Assembly (NCBI GenBank): GCA_033439685.1
Contig: JAUEDM010000008.1
Span: 186,001-250,000 of the forward strand
Source of the DNA: Apodospora peruviana
Lineage: Eukaryota; Ascomycota; Sordariomycetes; Sordariales; Lasiosphaeriaceae
Length of the DNA: 64,000 nucleotides
Direction: 5' to 3'
In this document: positions 34,901-46,761 of the stretch, one piece after another
Position numbering within the stretch: position 1 is the first letter of the stretch
Layout: each line of letters opens with the position of its first letter
The notes under the pieces: model-generated
Database searches by the model: none
The model's input: only the letters and a program-made list of their open reading frames with translations
What the model was told of the DNA's origin: nothing
Program-made: the position numbers and the translations under genes

Positions 34901-37900
34901 GAAGGCTGAACTGGTTGTGGAAGTATGAGTGTGCCGTTCGGAGGGTCGGGAAGGGCATCGATGGACGTTTCGTCAACCACGAATATCACTTGGCGGGCGT
35001 TGAGAGCAACTGCTCGTTCGAGCATGGTTGGCGAGCAGAGGATCACGTTGGAGTTGATCTGGTTGACGATGGAACGGGCGCGTTCAACAGGCTGAGCGGA
35101 ATCGATGGCCACGCCTGCGCCGCCGGCTTTCATTACCGCGAAGACCGACACAGGTTCCCACATTGACTTTTCAAAGTACAGAGGGACGACTACGTCTGGG
35201 CCGACGCCGTGTTGGATGAGTTTGTGAGCTAGGCGGGTTGAGAGCCTGTCGAGCCGGGAGTAGGTGAGTTGGCCGTCATGAGCTGAAATGGCTGGCACGT
35301 CTGGCATCGTTTTGACTGTTTGGGCAAAGATGTCGTGCACGAGGGTTTCCACGGCGGCTGGGACGGTACTGTTCCATTTGTTGATGCTGGCCATGTCGAT
35401 GTCGCTTACTGTGTGTATTTGTGCGACTTGGAGGGAGTTCGAAGCTGGTGAGCAGATCTGTCGGAGGACGGTCTCGAGCTGGGAGAACAGTCGTGTTACT
35501 TGCTCGGGGCTGATGACGCGCGAGTCGAATGATGCGGTTAGGTTGGCGCCTGATAGGTGCAGGGATAGCGCAACTGGTGCGCCATCATCTTGCTTGGGTG
35601 AGTTGACGGCCCAAACAGTCTGGAAGTTGCAAGCAAGCGCCGTATCGCCGCCCAGGGCACGGAGTCCGTGAAGACCACCAAGTTCGGGAAGGGATTCAGT
35701 CGTGGTGATGGCGGACTGAACGTAGTCCAAGAACTGATGAACCGTCTGGCTGAGATCCATCTTGGTGCGAAGTGGCCGTCCACTCCAGCCGATCAGGACA
35801 TCGCTCGAACTGCCATACGAACCTTGTAGCACAGCCCATGCTGCCAGCACCTGCGTGATCACGTCGCGATCCTGGCGCCATGGCACGTCTTCCATGCCGT
35901 GGGATGCTGTTGAGTTGGCGATCACCTTTTCGGACGAAAATGGCAGCTTCGGGAAAGTGCAGCCTGCGTCGAGGTCTTTGAACTGAGATTTCCACCGCTC
36001 AACTGCTTCAGGCTCATGGACACCTGTGCTATGAAGGAAGTAAGAATCGTACAGTGAAGTATCGCCATGAGTCTTGGAGGCGAGATACGTAATGACTCCC
36101 AGCAAAGTCTGCTGAATCAACCCTGCGTTGGCAGGACTGACAAAGTCTCGCCTGTAGTGCAGAGCAACCTCGGTATCTTCCTTGTCTAATGTGGCCTCCA
36201 GCACGAGGTCATACTCGTGGGGATCCTCTTCCATGGTCTCGACCAGCTTCAAGCCCTCTTCGGCGATCTTCTGGTTGCGGGTCTCGCCAACAGTGATGGT
36301 CGTGTTGAACAACCTTTTCACCCCAAGCTGATGCTGTATCTCCGCCAGCGAAACATGCTGATTATCAAGATGCTCGATGTTAAACTTGTGTGTTGCTGTC
36401 ATGACTTTGTCCAGAGTCTGCGACAGATCGATTCGAGCGATAAGCATGTTGATCAATGGACCAACAACACCTTCGATACCCTCCACGTCGATGTCTCGGC
36501 CGGAGGAGATATACCCAAAACAGACTTCCTTCATGCCAGTAAGGCGCGAGAGGACAAGAGACCAGACTATCTGGAGAAAGGCGGAGCGAGTAATATTGGT
36601 CTCACGACAGACCTGTGCAATGGCTGCCGTGGCAGAAGTTGGTAAAGTGAGGCTGCCAAACTCAACATCTTTATCAGTGGCATGTCTGATGTCACCGGGC
36701 AACTCGCACGCCTGGACACCATCGAGATACTCGGTCCAGTACTTCAGTCTCTCAGCAGCCGGATTCTGATGTTCGAGATGCTCAACGACATCGCGGAACG
36801 GAGTGCGAAGCTGCATCCCATTTCCCGAGTGATATGCCTTCTCGATATCTCGAGCAAGCACACGAAAGGACAGGGCATCCATAAGCGCGTGCGTCATCTC
36901 CAGTCGACAGGCGACCTCGCTCCCGTCCGCCGAGACACAAATCGTGAAAAAGCACTGCGGTTGCGATGGTGGCAGTGATTTCAAGTCGACGCTTTGTGTC
37001 TTCTCGACGTAGTCGATGGCTGACGGCGCCGTGCACAGAAGAGCTTTATTGACATTCTTCAGCACAACCTGGACGTAGCGCCCCGTGTCAGGATGCGTTG
37101 CAAAGATGGTAGAGCAGGCTGGATGCATCCGGGCAACGGTCTTCCATGCTTCAGCCAGGCGCGTCACAGATATCCCTGCCAGCTCTGCCCGCCAGACGCA
37201 CACGCTCTGGTAGGATGCTGTCCCTGTGAGCGCACTAAGAAGAATACCCTCTTGCATGGGAGTGCAAGGATAAATATCCTTAATATCTGTCTCTCTCACA
37301 CCTTTGTCCGCTAACTGCTTGGTGACAAGCGTGTCCAGGCCAGTGTACGACATATCCCCGAGGAGCGGAAAGTCCATCAGTGTAAACTGACGATGTTCCG
37401 ATAAAGCCGAAAGCTCATATGCAACAGCTGTCAGATTTTCAGCATACAGCTCAAGCCAACATGCCACAGCGTCATGGTTGCGCATCGGCTTATGCGTCCT
37501 GGTGCTAATGCGCAGCGTCCCTGCCTCAACGACGAGGTTCATGTCCACCAGCGAGGGTCGCTTATAATCAGCACCCTCGGGCGGAATGGCCAGGTTACGG
37601 TCTTCTCTGTCCTCCAGCTTGAAGATGGACTCGGCGTCCTCGAGCTGCTGGAACGAGCCGCGGTAGTTGAAGATGATCTCTGGGTGTTTGTGCGATTTGA
37701 ACATTTCTTGCCCGGCGAGGTTGTGATATCTGGAGGCGAAATATGGGCGGCCTTTACCGGGCACTTTGCGGCGGGTATCCTTTGCGAACTTGATCATGTC
37801 CAGAATAGAGGTTGTGGTGCTAGCATTGTTATTGTTCAGCTGGACGGGGAAGATGGATGTGAACCAGCCGACTGTCTCGCTGAGATCCAGGCTTGGAATG

Positions 37901-40900
37901 GTGGAAAGCGGTTCTCGGCCGTGGGTCTCGACGAATACAGCTGGAGGTCTGCGGTCGGTGAAAGTCTGTGCGAATGAGTAGACGAGGGTCCCGAGGAGAA
38001 TGTCGAGGATCTCGGTGGCCATGTAGTCGTTACTTGTCCCGAGCAAGAGGGACGTGGCTTGTTTTTCAACAGAAGACGAGTGCCATGCTGATTCTCGCGA
38101 GGCCAAGGGACTTGGCTTGAGACCCCAGTAGTCGTGGTCCGGGTCGTCTACTTTGAAGGGCAGGACGACGGCTGGGTTGAGCGTCTGAGCATCCTCACGC
38201 TGCAGACGACACCACCGTTGGAAAGAAAGCTCGACAGGAAGCAAGCCGTCAAATGAGTCCGGATTCGTGAGAAAGCGGTCGATGTCATGCCAGATGACCC
38301 GCCACGAGACCAAGTCCATAATCACGTGGTGAGCACTCATCAAGAGAGTCTGGTGGCTTGCTCCGGGGGAGTTGAACACATCCACAGCAAACACCGGACC
38401 GTGGATGAGGTTGAGGCCGGCCTGTCGTGCGTCTACGACGAGCTGCATGCTTGCGCTGTCCACGAAGTTGTGTTGTGCGAAGCCAAATGAAGAGGAGCCT
38501 GGCGGTACCGTGTATTCTTCCCATGTCTGGCTGTCAGTTTTGCGAAAGCGAGCACGAAGCATCCCGTGCCTCGTTGTGACGGCCATGAGAGCATCAAGCA
38601 GCGCTTCCAGCGTGGACTGTCTGGTGAGCTTGACGATGTAGCTGAGGGAATAGTGATTTGCGCCTTCGGGATTGTCGTCAAAGAACATTTGCTGGATCGG
38701 GCTTAACGGCCAACCTTTGCCATCCTCTTCTTCCCCTGCGGTGCCCATAGAGCTGGCTTTGTGTTGTTGAGAGGGGTTTGTATCAGCAACTCGCGCTAGG
38801 CTGCGAATTGTCTGCATCTTCAAGATATTGGCCACAGAGAGTAAGATGTTTTCCTGGCGACACCTCGAGACGACCTGCATAGCAGTAATGGAATCGCCGC
38901 CAAGTCGGGTGAAATTGGTGTCCAGAGTAATCTTTGCCAGCGGCATGTTGAGCACCTTGTTCCAGACCCTGCGAATTGTGCTTTCGGTCTTAGACCAGAC
39001 CTCATCGCCCGTCATCTGGTTTGAGGTATCCTGAGCCTCCAGTTGTCGCCAGTACAGTTCGGGACCGCTTTCCCTCAAACTCTTGCGATCAACTTTGCCG
39101 GTAGCTGTCATCGGCACCTGTTCCACGACCAAGAAGGCTGATGGAACCATGTATGGCGGGACCAGCTTGGCCAGACGATCCTGGATCCCATCTGTTAATC
39201 GGACAAGAGCTTCGGAGCTCTCTGAAGAACCAGTGGCGACATACACAAACGCAACAAGCGTCGGAATCTGACTGTCCTTGGGCTTGATCACATCCGCCAA
39301 AATCCGAATATTCGCAGCCTTGGCTTCTTGGCTCAAAACATGATGCAGATGATGCTCGATCTCACCAAGCTCAACCCTTTGCCCACGAATCTTGACCTGC
39401 GAGTCCTTGCGCCCGACAAACTCTAGATTCCCATCAGGTTTGTACCGAACCAGATCTCCAGTCCGATACAGACGTCCTCGTCTACCATCATGCGTTCGCA
39501 AAGAGCCCCGTAACAGCCACTCCGGGTCTTCAACAAAAGCAGCAGCCGTCTTTTCAGGCTCACGAAGGTACCCCTGACCAACAATAGGCCCCTCAACCCA
39601 CAACTCTCCCACCTCACCAACTGGTACCAGGTCAGACCCATCTGCCTTAACGACCCAGGTACAGCACCCGAGAGCGCGGCCGATAGGCGGATCTTGGTCC
39701 TGCGTTGGGTCGGTCATTATGGCCGTGCTGACGGTGGAACACTCGGCCGGTCCGTATGCGTGAACCACGGTAGCACCGGCGGAGGTGAGGTTTTTCACCA
39801 GCGGAGCCTTGAGCGGTTCGCCTCCCATGTGGAAGGTTCGCACGCTGGACGGCAGGTCGGAGGCAGAGAACCACGCCACGGACGGGGTGAGAGCCACGTA
39901 AGTTGGTTTGTATTTGTGCAGCGCGGCGATGATGTCGCCCTTTCGCTCGTCGTCGGAGGGGATGCAGAGACACCCGCCTGATGTGAGCGTGTGGATGAGA
40001 TTGCACCATGCGACCTATCAAAGTCCGTCAATATCTGACCCAGAGATACTATGGGAAGTGTACTCACGTCAAATGCGTACGACGTAAAGTCGAACACGCG
40101 ATCGAATTCCTTGAACCCAAGGCCCTTTTGCTGTGTCACGACGGCGCTGGCATAGTTCTGGTGCGTGATGATTGCGCCCTTGGGCGTACCCGTGCTGCCG
40201 GACGTGAAGACGACGTAGCATCTCTGGTCTGACTTAACAGCTGGCAGAGTCTCGGACTGAGCGGAAGGCCATTGCAGACAGCTCTCATGATCAACAAGTA
40301 CTGGATCATATCCTAACAGCTCCGCCGCTGCTTCTCTATACAATGACGAAGTCAAAATAAGTGGACTCTGGACCAAGTCTTGTATGACTTGCTGTCTTTG
40401 CATCGGAAGCGAAGCATCCAGCACCGTCGACGCGGCACCCGCCTTCATGACAGCAAACTGAGCAACTGGCACCCACTTGGATTTCTCCATGTAGATGACG
40501 ACGATCTGGTCAATCTGCAGACCGTTTTGGATGAGAGTATGGCAAAGACGCGTGGAAAGGTCGTCCAGCTCACGGTAGGTCCAGTCCCCGTCGTGTGCAC
40601 ACACGGCTTGTGCTTCCGGGTGCAGCTCCGCTCGCGACATGAACATGTCGTGGATGCAGACATCATTACAGCCAGCCGGAGGAGTGGCGTTCCAGCTCCA
40701 GACTTGCTCCAGCTCTTGCGTGGTGATGGGTTTGAGACTGATCAGGGGCAGTTCCGTCCCTTCTGAGGAGCATATCTCGCGGGCGATATGTTGCCATTGT
40801 CTGAGAATGTGAGCTGAGATATCCTGGTCATGGTCCGCAGGTGTGGTGTTTTCGTTGTGAGATGTGATGCGAATGCTGCTCCCTGAGGTGCTGCATCTGA

Positions 40901-41309
40901 ACACGAAAGTGGCGGTGGTGTTCTTTGTGACTGAGATGAAGAAGATCTGCTCTTGCCTGGCATCATCATCTGATGTGGGTCTGATATCGCCCAGTTGAGG
41001 CTCAAAATTGCGGATCAGATCTCCCACAGATTCCTTCCATTTGATAGGAATAGTGGTAACTGTGTCCTGCGCAGTAGTGGAAATTTTGATGTGATCATCT
41101 TTGGCATAGGACGATGATACGATCGCCCACGATGCAGCAGTCTTGATCGTTGTAAGTCCCGGGATGTCAAGTCTAACGTCAACTTGTCCGTCCTTGGCTC
41201 TTGGGGGAGATACAATGTGGTGGTCACCCAAATAAATTGGAGCCAGATGTTGATGCTCGGTCTGGTATACGACCTCGTTATGGGACCCTTCCTCGATGAA
41301 TGGGGCCAT
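28927..41309 (-). CDS. Nonribosomal peptide synthetase 2: half-C-A-T-E-C-half-C-A-T-C-A-T-C
   Basis: Two exons, 41309-40068 and 40014-28927, join at GTGAGT/GATAG into 4109 residues. The start has a good context (ACCATGG). Domains by motif: N-terminal half condensation segment (about 1-230); A1 (TSGSTGTPKG at about 365, AYGPAEC at about 500); T1 (GGDS, Ser789); E (HHVIMDLVSW at 976, VGWFTS, FNYRG), which epimerises the first residue; C1 (THALMD, His1456); a second half condensation segment (about 1750-1970) with no active-site motif; A2 (TSGSTGHPKG at about 2125); T2 (GGDS, about Ser2531); C2 (HHALYDG at 2723); A3 (TSGSTGTPKG at about 3190); T3 (GGDS, about Ser3600); C3 (SHAIYDA, His3818), the likely release domain. 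No thioesterase or reductase is present. Three residues, the first D-configured, are expected. Specificity is unknown. Confidence 0.95.
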
Positions 41310-42882
41310 GGTGATTGAGTGTGATGGTGGTGATGATACTGAGCTTCTCCACCGTTATCGACTGAGATGAGCCGTGGTGAGTTCGAAGTTGCCAACGAGA
41401 TGGGCACTTGTGTCAGAGAATGGATATTGGACGGTTGTTCTCCACCCTTTTCTTCACTTGCGATTATGTAAGAGCAGCTACGCGCGGTGTCTTAGAGACG
41501 TGAGTTGTAGCAGACCTGCCTCTGAGCGAGTATGTACGGCAGTCATTGTCATGGTTTGCCTGATGGTTTCCCAGGTCACCAATATCTTTGCCCCCCCTGG
41601 GAGAATGGACTGTGCCAGCTCGTGCCATAGACTGGCATTCGCATCCATCGTCCAATCCGCCATCGAAGTTGACCGGCAACTCCATCAACAAACCAGGGTT
41701 GATTCATAGTTGGATCGGATTAAAGGCTCCGAAACGGTGTTAATTGGCAGCTAATTGACGAGGCGCGTCCTTGAGAGGAGGATGAATTCTACACTGGAAG
41801 GCAGCAACACTTTCGCACTGCAATAGCGATCTGCACTGTCGCAACTTGTGGAGAACGGATTCGCCTTACAGTGGAAGTCCACCTCGGGGTTCCATGTTTG
41901 CCTGTACGAGTTGGATCCCAATCCATGGACATTGTATATAATTGACCAGGATCGTCTGAAGTACCGAGTACATGGGCGTCCCGATGAGAGACATATGCGT
42001 CCCAACTCATGCAGTCATCGCGGTATTCGCAAATGACATAGGTGGCGCTGATGTTACCATGGACATGGGTCTTGACTTACCGCCCCAAGACCACTGTATT
42101 ATTCCATGCAATACCACCAACATTGGAGACAAGTGCCACGCATTCCAGGGACACGTAATAGTGTTGGTTGTTTGCATTCAAAGCGCACACCAGAGAAATT
42201 GTCAACCGATGGGCGGTCGTTTCGCCTGGTGCCATCATGCGGGTCGAAGCGAACTAAAAGGTGTGGAGTTGTTTGATATTCCGAGCGAGCCAAGGTCATC
42301 CGTCTGTCGTGCAACTTGTATTCAACTACCTGCCTTTCTTGTTTGTTATGGATTCGGGCTAAAGTTGAACAACTCCACAACCGGGCGTGTGATTGGACCG
42401 GACATAATACCACGGTACCTTTGGAGGGAGGCAGCGGCAAAAAGACCTTTTGGTTGCGGATCTACCGGTGAAGAATAGGTACCCAGGGAACTAATGTTTA
42501 ACCAAACATGAACCCAAGTCCGAGCTGCGGGTCCATATAGCACTGTCTTACTTACGGTAGGGTTAGGCTGAACCGCCAGGAGGTTGCAATGCATTGAACT
42601 TTTGCCCTAATTTGCATCCAAGTAGGGAGACAACGAAGACTTTGCCCTTTGTCCAGTTGTGGGCCATGTATTTGCTTCCTTCTCGTGTGTTGTGGTGATT
42701 CAGGGGCATCGGTTTCCCGACCTCCCACCTTTGGCTGCTTGATGAACTCTCCCTCTTCTCGGCTTTTACTGTTGTCCGAAAACAATCTTGTTTACCTCAA
42801 ACCATCCCATTGCCCGCTAGTTATGTAATCCTGCCCGTATAGGCCAGTCACAAGCCAACCCAGAAACTAACAACCACCACCG
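41310..42882. promoter_or_regulatory. Shared promoter region of NRPS2 and a divergent MFS exporter, 1.57 kb
   Basis: There is no gene here. NRPS2 (minus) and the DHA1-type MFS (plus) start at its two ends, so co-regulation is plausible. I found no perfect long palindrome that would mark a pathway-specific regulator site. Confidence 0.55.
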
Positions 42883-44502
42883 ATGTCTCCCACTGAGGAG
42901 CCGCCCTCTGGTGGAGTCGAAAAGAGACAGCCAGACGACGCCAGCAACATTATCGTCACCCACACCGTCGGCAACAATGTCGAAGATGCCAACTTGACAC
43001 CAATCCCTCTCCCTCAGGAGTGGTCGAGCGCTCGAAAATGGCTGATCGTGTCCAGCATCTCGCTGATAACCTTTATGGTGTCCGTATACCTCATCCCAGT
43101 TCAGTTCCAGTCCACTAACACCGCATTGTAGCAACATCTCGCTGGTAATATGCGCACCAGCAGCCCTCGCCATAGGCGATGACCTCAACGAGCACAGCGC
43201 ATTCCTCCTGGTATTCTACATCACAGTCGACAACCTCGGTGAAGCCCTCGCACCATTGTACGTTGGACCATTATCAGAAAGATTAGGCCGTTTGCCGGTG
43301 ATCCACATCTACAATGCGCTCTTCGTGGTCTTCACCCTCGTCTCCGGCTTCGCCAACTCAGTCGCACAGATCGTGGTCTTTCGGTTCCTGGCCGGCGCCA
43401 GCGTGGCCTCCATCGCGCTCAACTCGCCCATCATAGGCGACCTGTTCACAATCGAGCAGCGCGGCGGCGCCATCTCGATCATGAGTCTGATTCCTATCTT
43501 GGGAACGGCCGTCGGCCCGATTGCCGGCGGGTATGTCACGCAGTATCTTAACTGGCGGTGGACGTTCTGGCTCACGGCGATCGGCACCGCTGTCCTGGCC
43601 GGGGTGCTGTTGCTGGTCATGAGGGAGACATATGTCCCCGTTATCAAGCGGAAGGCCAGCGGACAGAAACATCAGTCAGCCAGCAAGTATATTCACGGGT
43701 GGAACTTGAAGACTGTTAGGGCGGTCACACTGCTGGTGGTCAGACCGTTTCGGATTCTCTTCAGTTCGCCTATCGCTGTCATCATGACGCTGTTTTTGTC
43801 TCTGCACTACGGGTATTTGTCGCTTGTTGGGGCGACTATGGCCATGACGTTCCAGCAGGTTTACGGCTTCAGCGAGAGCTCTTCTGGTCTGATATACATC
43901 TCTCTGAGTAAGTCTTACCACCATTTTCCAATCATCGAAATTGGTATCTAACCTCCTTAATAGCTGTCGGAACTCTAAGCGGCTCAATCTTCTGCCGCTT
44001 CACGTTAGATCACTTCCTCATCCACGGCCTACCTTTTCGAAAGAAGCCGCCAGGCTTTATGCCAGGCCCCCCTTACCGCTCAGAAAACAGATTAATCCCC
44101 ATGCTTCCAGCAATGGTCACCTTCCCAGCGGGTCTGCTCATGTACGGCTGGTCATTGGAATACAAGGTCCACTGGATCGTCCCGACTCTGGCGTCAGCAC
44201 TGTGCGGCTTCTCCCTGTCGGCCAGCACCGCTCCGATCATGAGCTATCTGGTCGACATCTTTGGAGACCGAGCGGCATCAGCCATTGCGGCAGCGCTTCC
44301 ACTCCGCTATGTCATGGGCGCCTTCTTTCCCGTTGCTGCGCCCTACATGTACGAGTCCATGGGACACGGGTGGGCAAATACGTTTTTGGCGCTGACGTTG
44401 GTCGCTGCGTCACCGATTCCGCTGCTTGTCACGATTCACCCGAGTAGGCTTAAGTGGATAGACAAGCTTACGGCACGGCCGGAGAAGATGGCGAGATGGT
44501 GA
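42883..44502 (+). CDS. MFS exporter, DHA1 (12-TM) drug:H+ antiporter type
   Basis: Three exons, 42883-43079, 43132-43907 and 43964-44502, give 503 residues. The first intron is supported by a CACTAACAC branch point and by frame. Its donor, GTCCGT, is weaker than the nearby GTATAC, which does not keep the frame. After a 45-residue hydrophilic N-terminus come YVGPLSERLGRLPVI (motif A-like), RFLAGASVASIALNSPIIGD, LGTAVGPIAGGYV (motif C) and NWRWTFWLTAIG, then RETYVPVI. This is the pattern of fungal polyamine/multidrug exporters of the TPO/FLR1 group. It diverges from NRPS2 and precedes the methyltransferase, so it is the best candidate for exporting the NRPS2 product. The substrate is inferred only from position. 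Confidence 0.92.
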
Positions 44503-45496
44503 TTAGGTACCTAGGTACACATGGAATCTTTTACATATAGGGTGTAAGAATGCATAAATGGAAAATGAGTTGCATATTCTAGAACATATTCTATAAGTCT
44601 TGTGAAGAAGATATGTCGGTGCCAAATACGCACATAAGCCGCCACAATGCTTGTTCGTCCATTTACGCCCTCAAGCTTCCTTGGCCATTGATCCGAGTGA
44701 GACGGCAGGATCTGGGCGGCTGACAAGTCCCGCAGTTGCCGGTATCCGAGGTAGGTTTTACAAGTGGATATTGGAGTACCTAATATGGGGATCTCGGAGT
44801 TTGAAGCTTAGCTCATCCTCCAGATGCGACCTTCCGGTTCAAGTTACCGTCCGATGTCCCAACAGCCGCTAACAAGAGAGATTGCGACGCGTTGCGGCTA
44901 AGGCTGACTCCGCCTTACTTGGACAGGATCGTCTCTGTTTATATAAGTGTAACCCAAGTAGGCATGTTAGTGTTAGGTGTTTTCTAGGGTGAGTCGGTGA
45001 AGACTTGTATGGTTGCGCGTGCGTGGTTGGACCGCTGGTTGACCATCGCATCATGTTGTGTAATAGTGGTTGGTTAACGCAAAACGATTATTCGTTGACG
45101 CCTCATGTTGTGTAATGATATTCTTTATTAACCTGAATGGTACTGTGACATGGACTTGTTCGGGGATGAGCTTGAGCTGTGCCAGCTTATCTGTCTGTGT
45201 TGGCTCCGGAAATTGTTTCGACGGCGTTTACGCTATGTGCAGCACAATAGTTTCTGGCGGGTGGTATGATCTGAGATGTTGCTGTTTGGTACTCATTCCA
45301 TTGTACGGGTACTATACACATAGACTGCTGGTCTTGGGTAGTTCGTAGACATACATTCACACTTGCTGCTCCGGCAGTTCCGTCCCTTACAAAGCTCCTG
45401 CTCTTTACTACAATTTCGGTAAACCATCTGTTACCTGCACCACTTCTTCTGCTGCACAATTTTACCGGTCTCCAATACCAACCACCTCAACTAACA
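44503..45496. other. Intergenic, 1.0 kb
   Basis: No gene was recognised. A 13-bp direct repeat (CATGTTGTGTAAT) occurs near 45053 and again near 45104. The promoter of the methyltransferase lies here. Confidence 0.45.
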
Positions 45497-46761
45497 ATGG
45501 AGTCACCACTGTCAGCTGACGATATCTCCCTCCTCACAACATACCTAACAGACCCCTCCCATAACCCCAAAGACGAAGAAACCCGCGAGCGAATCATCTT
45601 AGCCTGCGAGACCGCCATCACGAGTCTCCGTACACCCATCGAAACAGCCCGCAAGCACGCTTTCCTCTCGCTAGACCACGCCGTCACACGAACAGCAGTC
45701 TCTCTCAACATTTTTGCTCTCCTCACCACCTCCCCTGACGGACATCCCACAACCAACGGCCTTGCATCCAGCACCACACCGCCATGTCACCCAACCCTGC
45801 TGAGACGACTGCTTCGGTACCTGGCCAGCCCGCTGCGCCTCGTCGTCGAGCAAGGGCCAGATGAGTGGAGCATTTCTTCGACTGGCCAAATCCTTGCCTC
45901 GGACAGCTTCAGCGCCGGCTGCAAGATGTACTTTGACACGTGTGGGCCCGCGTTCCGGGCCCTACCTGGCTGGGTGGCGTCTTCACCGCAAAGTGGTACT
46001 CCTTTCCAAGCCGCTGGCGAGAAAGACTTTTTTACGTGGTTGCACAGAGATGCTGCCAGCCTGCAGGATTTCCATGACTGGATGAACACGTTGGCAAAGC
46101 ACCAGTTTGCGGCCCAGGAGACGATTGATTTTCGGGAGTGGATATCGACGGCAGATGTTTTGGCTGGAAATGAGGGAGTCGCGTTTGTTGATGTTGGTGG
46201 TGGTTCCGGTGGCCAGTGTCTTGCTTTGCGTAAGAAAATGGGACAGTCCGGCCGTATTGTTAACCAAGATCGAGAAGAGGTTGTTCGTGAGGCGAAGACA
46301 TCTCTTGGGGAGGTTGGCATCGAGGTGATGGCTCATGACTTTTTTGAGGAGCAGCCTATCAGAGGTACGTCGAACAACACAACTACGCCTTTCTATGAGA
46401 ATAATATGTGAAACTAATGCAGTTTGAAGGTTCACAAATCTACCACTTCCGCCAAATTCTTCATGACTGGCCCGACGACGACTGCGTGCGCATCCTTAAG
46501 CGCACGCGTGAGGCCATGGACTTCACATCGACACTGCTCATCGACGAGGTCGTTATGCCAGATTGTGGCGCCCACTGGATGGTCACGCAGCGCGATCTGA
46601 CCATGCTGGCGCTTTTCAACGCCGGTGAGCGCACGGAACAGGAGTGGAGGACCCTCATTGGTCAAGCAGGGCTGGTGTTGGAGGAGATCAGGCCCTACGA
46701 CGCGCGTATGGCGGCCTGTGTGCTCGTGGCGAAGGTAGCCAAGCCCAACAGGGCAGGTTGA
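45497..46761 (+). CDS. SAM-dependent O-methyltransferase (family 2, plant-COMT type)
   Basis: Two exons, 45497-46364 and 46430-46761, give 399 residues, the usual length. The acceptor is the AAG at 46427-46429, not the earlier CAG, because only it preserves the frame. The SAM-binding motif FVDVGGGSGGQCLAL is near residue 230. The catalytic block QILHDWPDDD supplies the general-base His, and an acidic stretch (TLLIDEVVMPD) follows. Family members methylate hydroxyl groups, and sometimes nitrogens, on phenols, polyketides and peptides. It lies between the DHA1 exporter and the PrnB-like fusion gene on the same strand, which supports a tailoring role in the NRPS2 pathway. The acceptor substrate is unknown. 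Confidence 0.9.
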
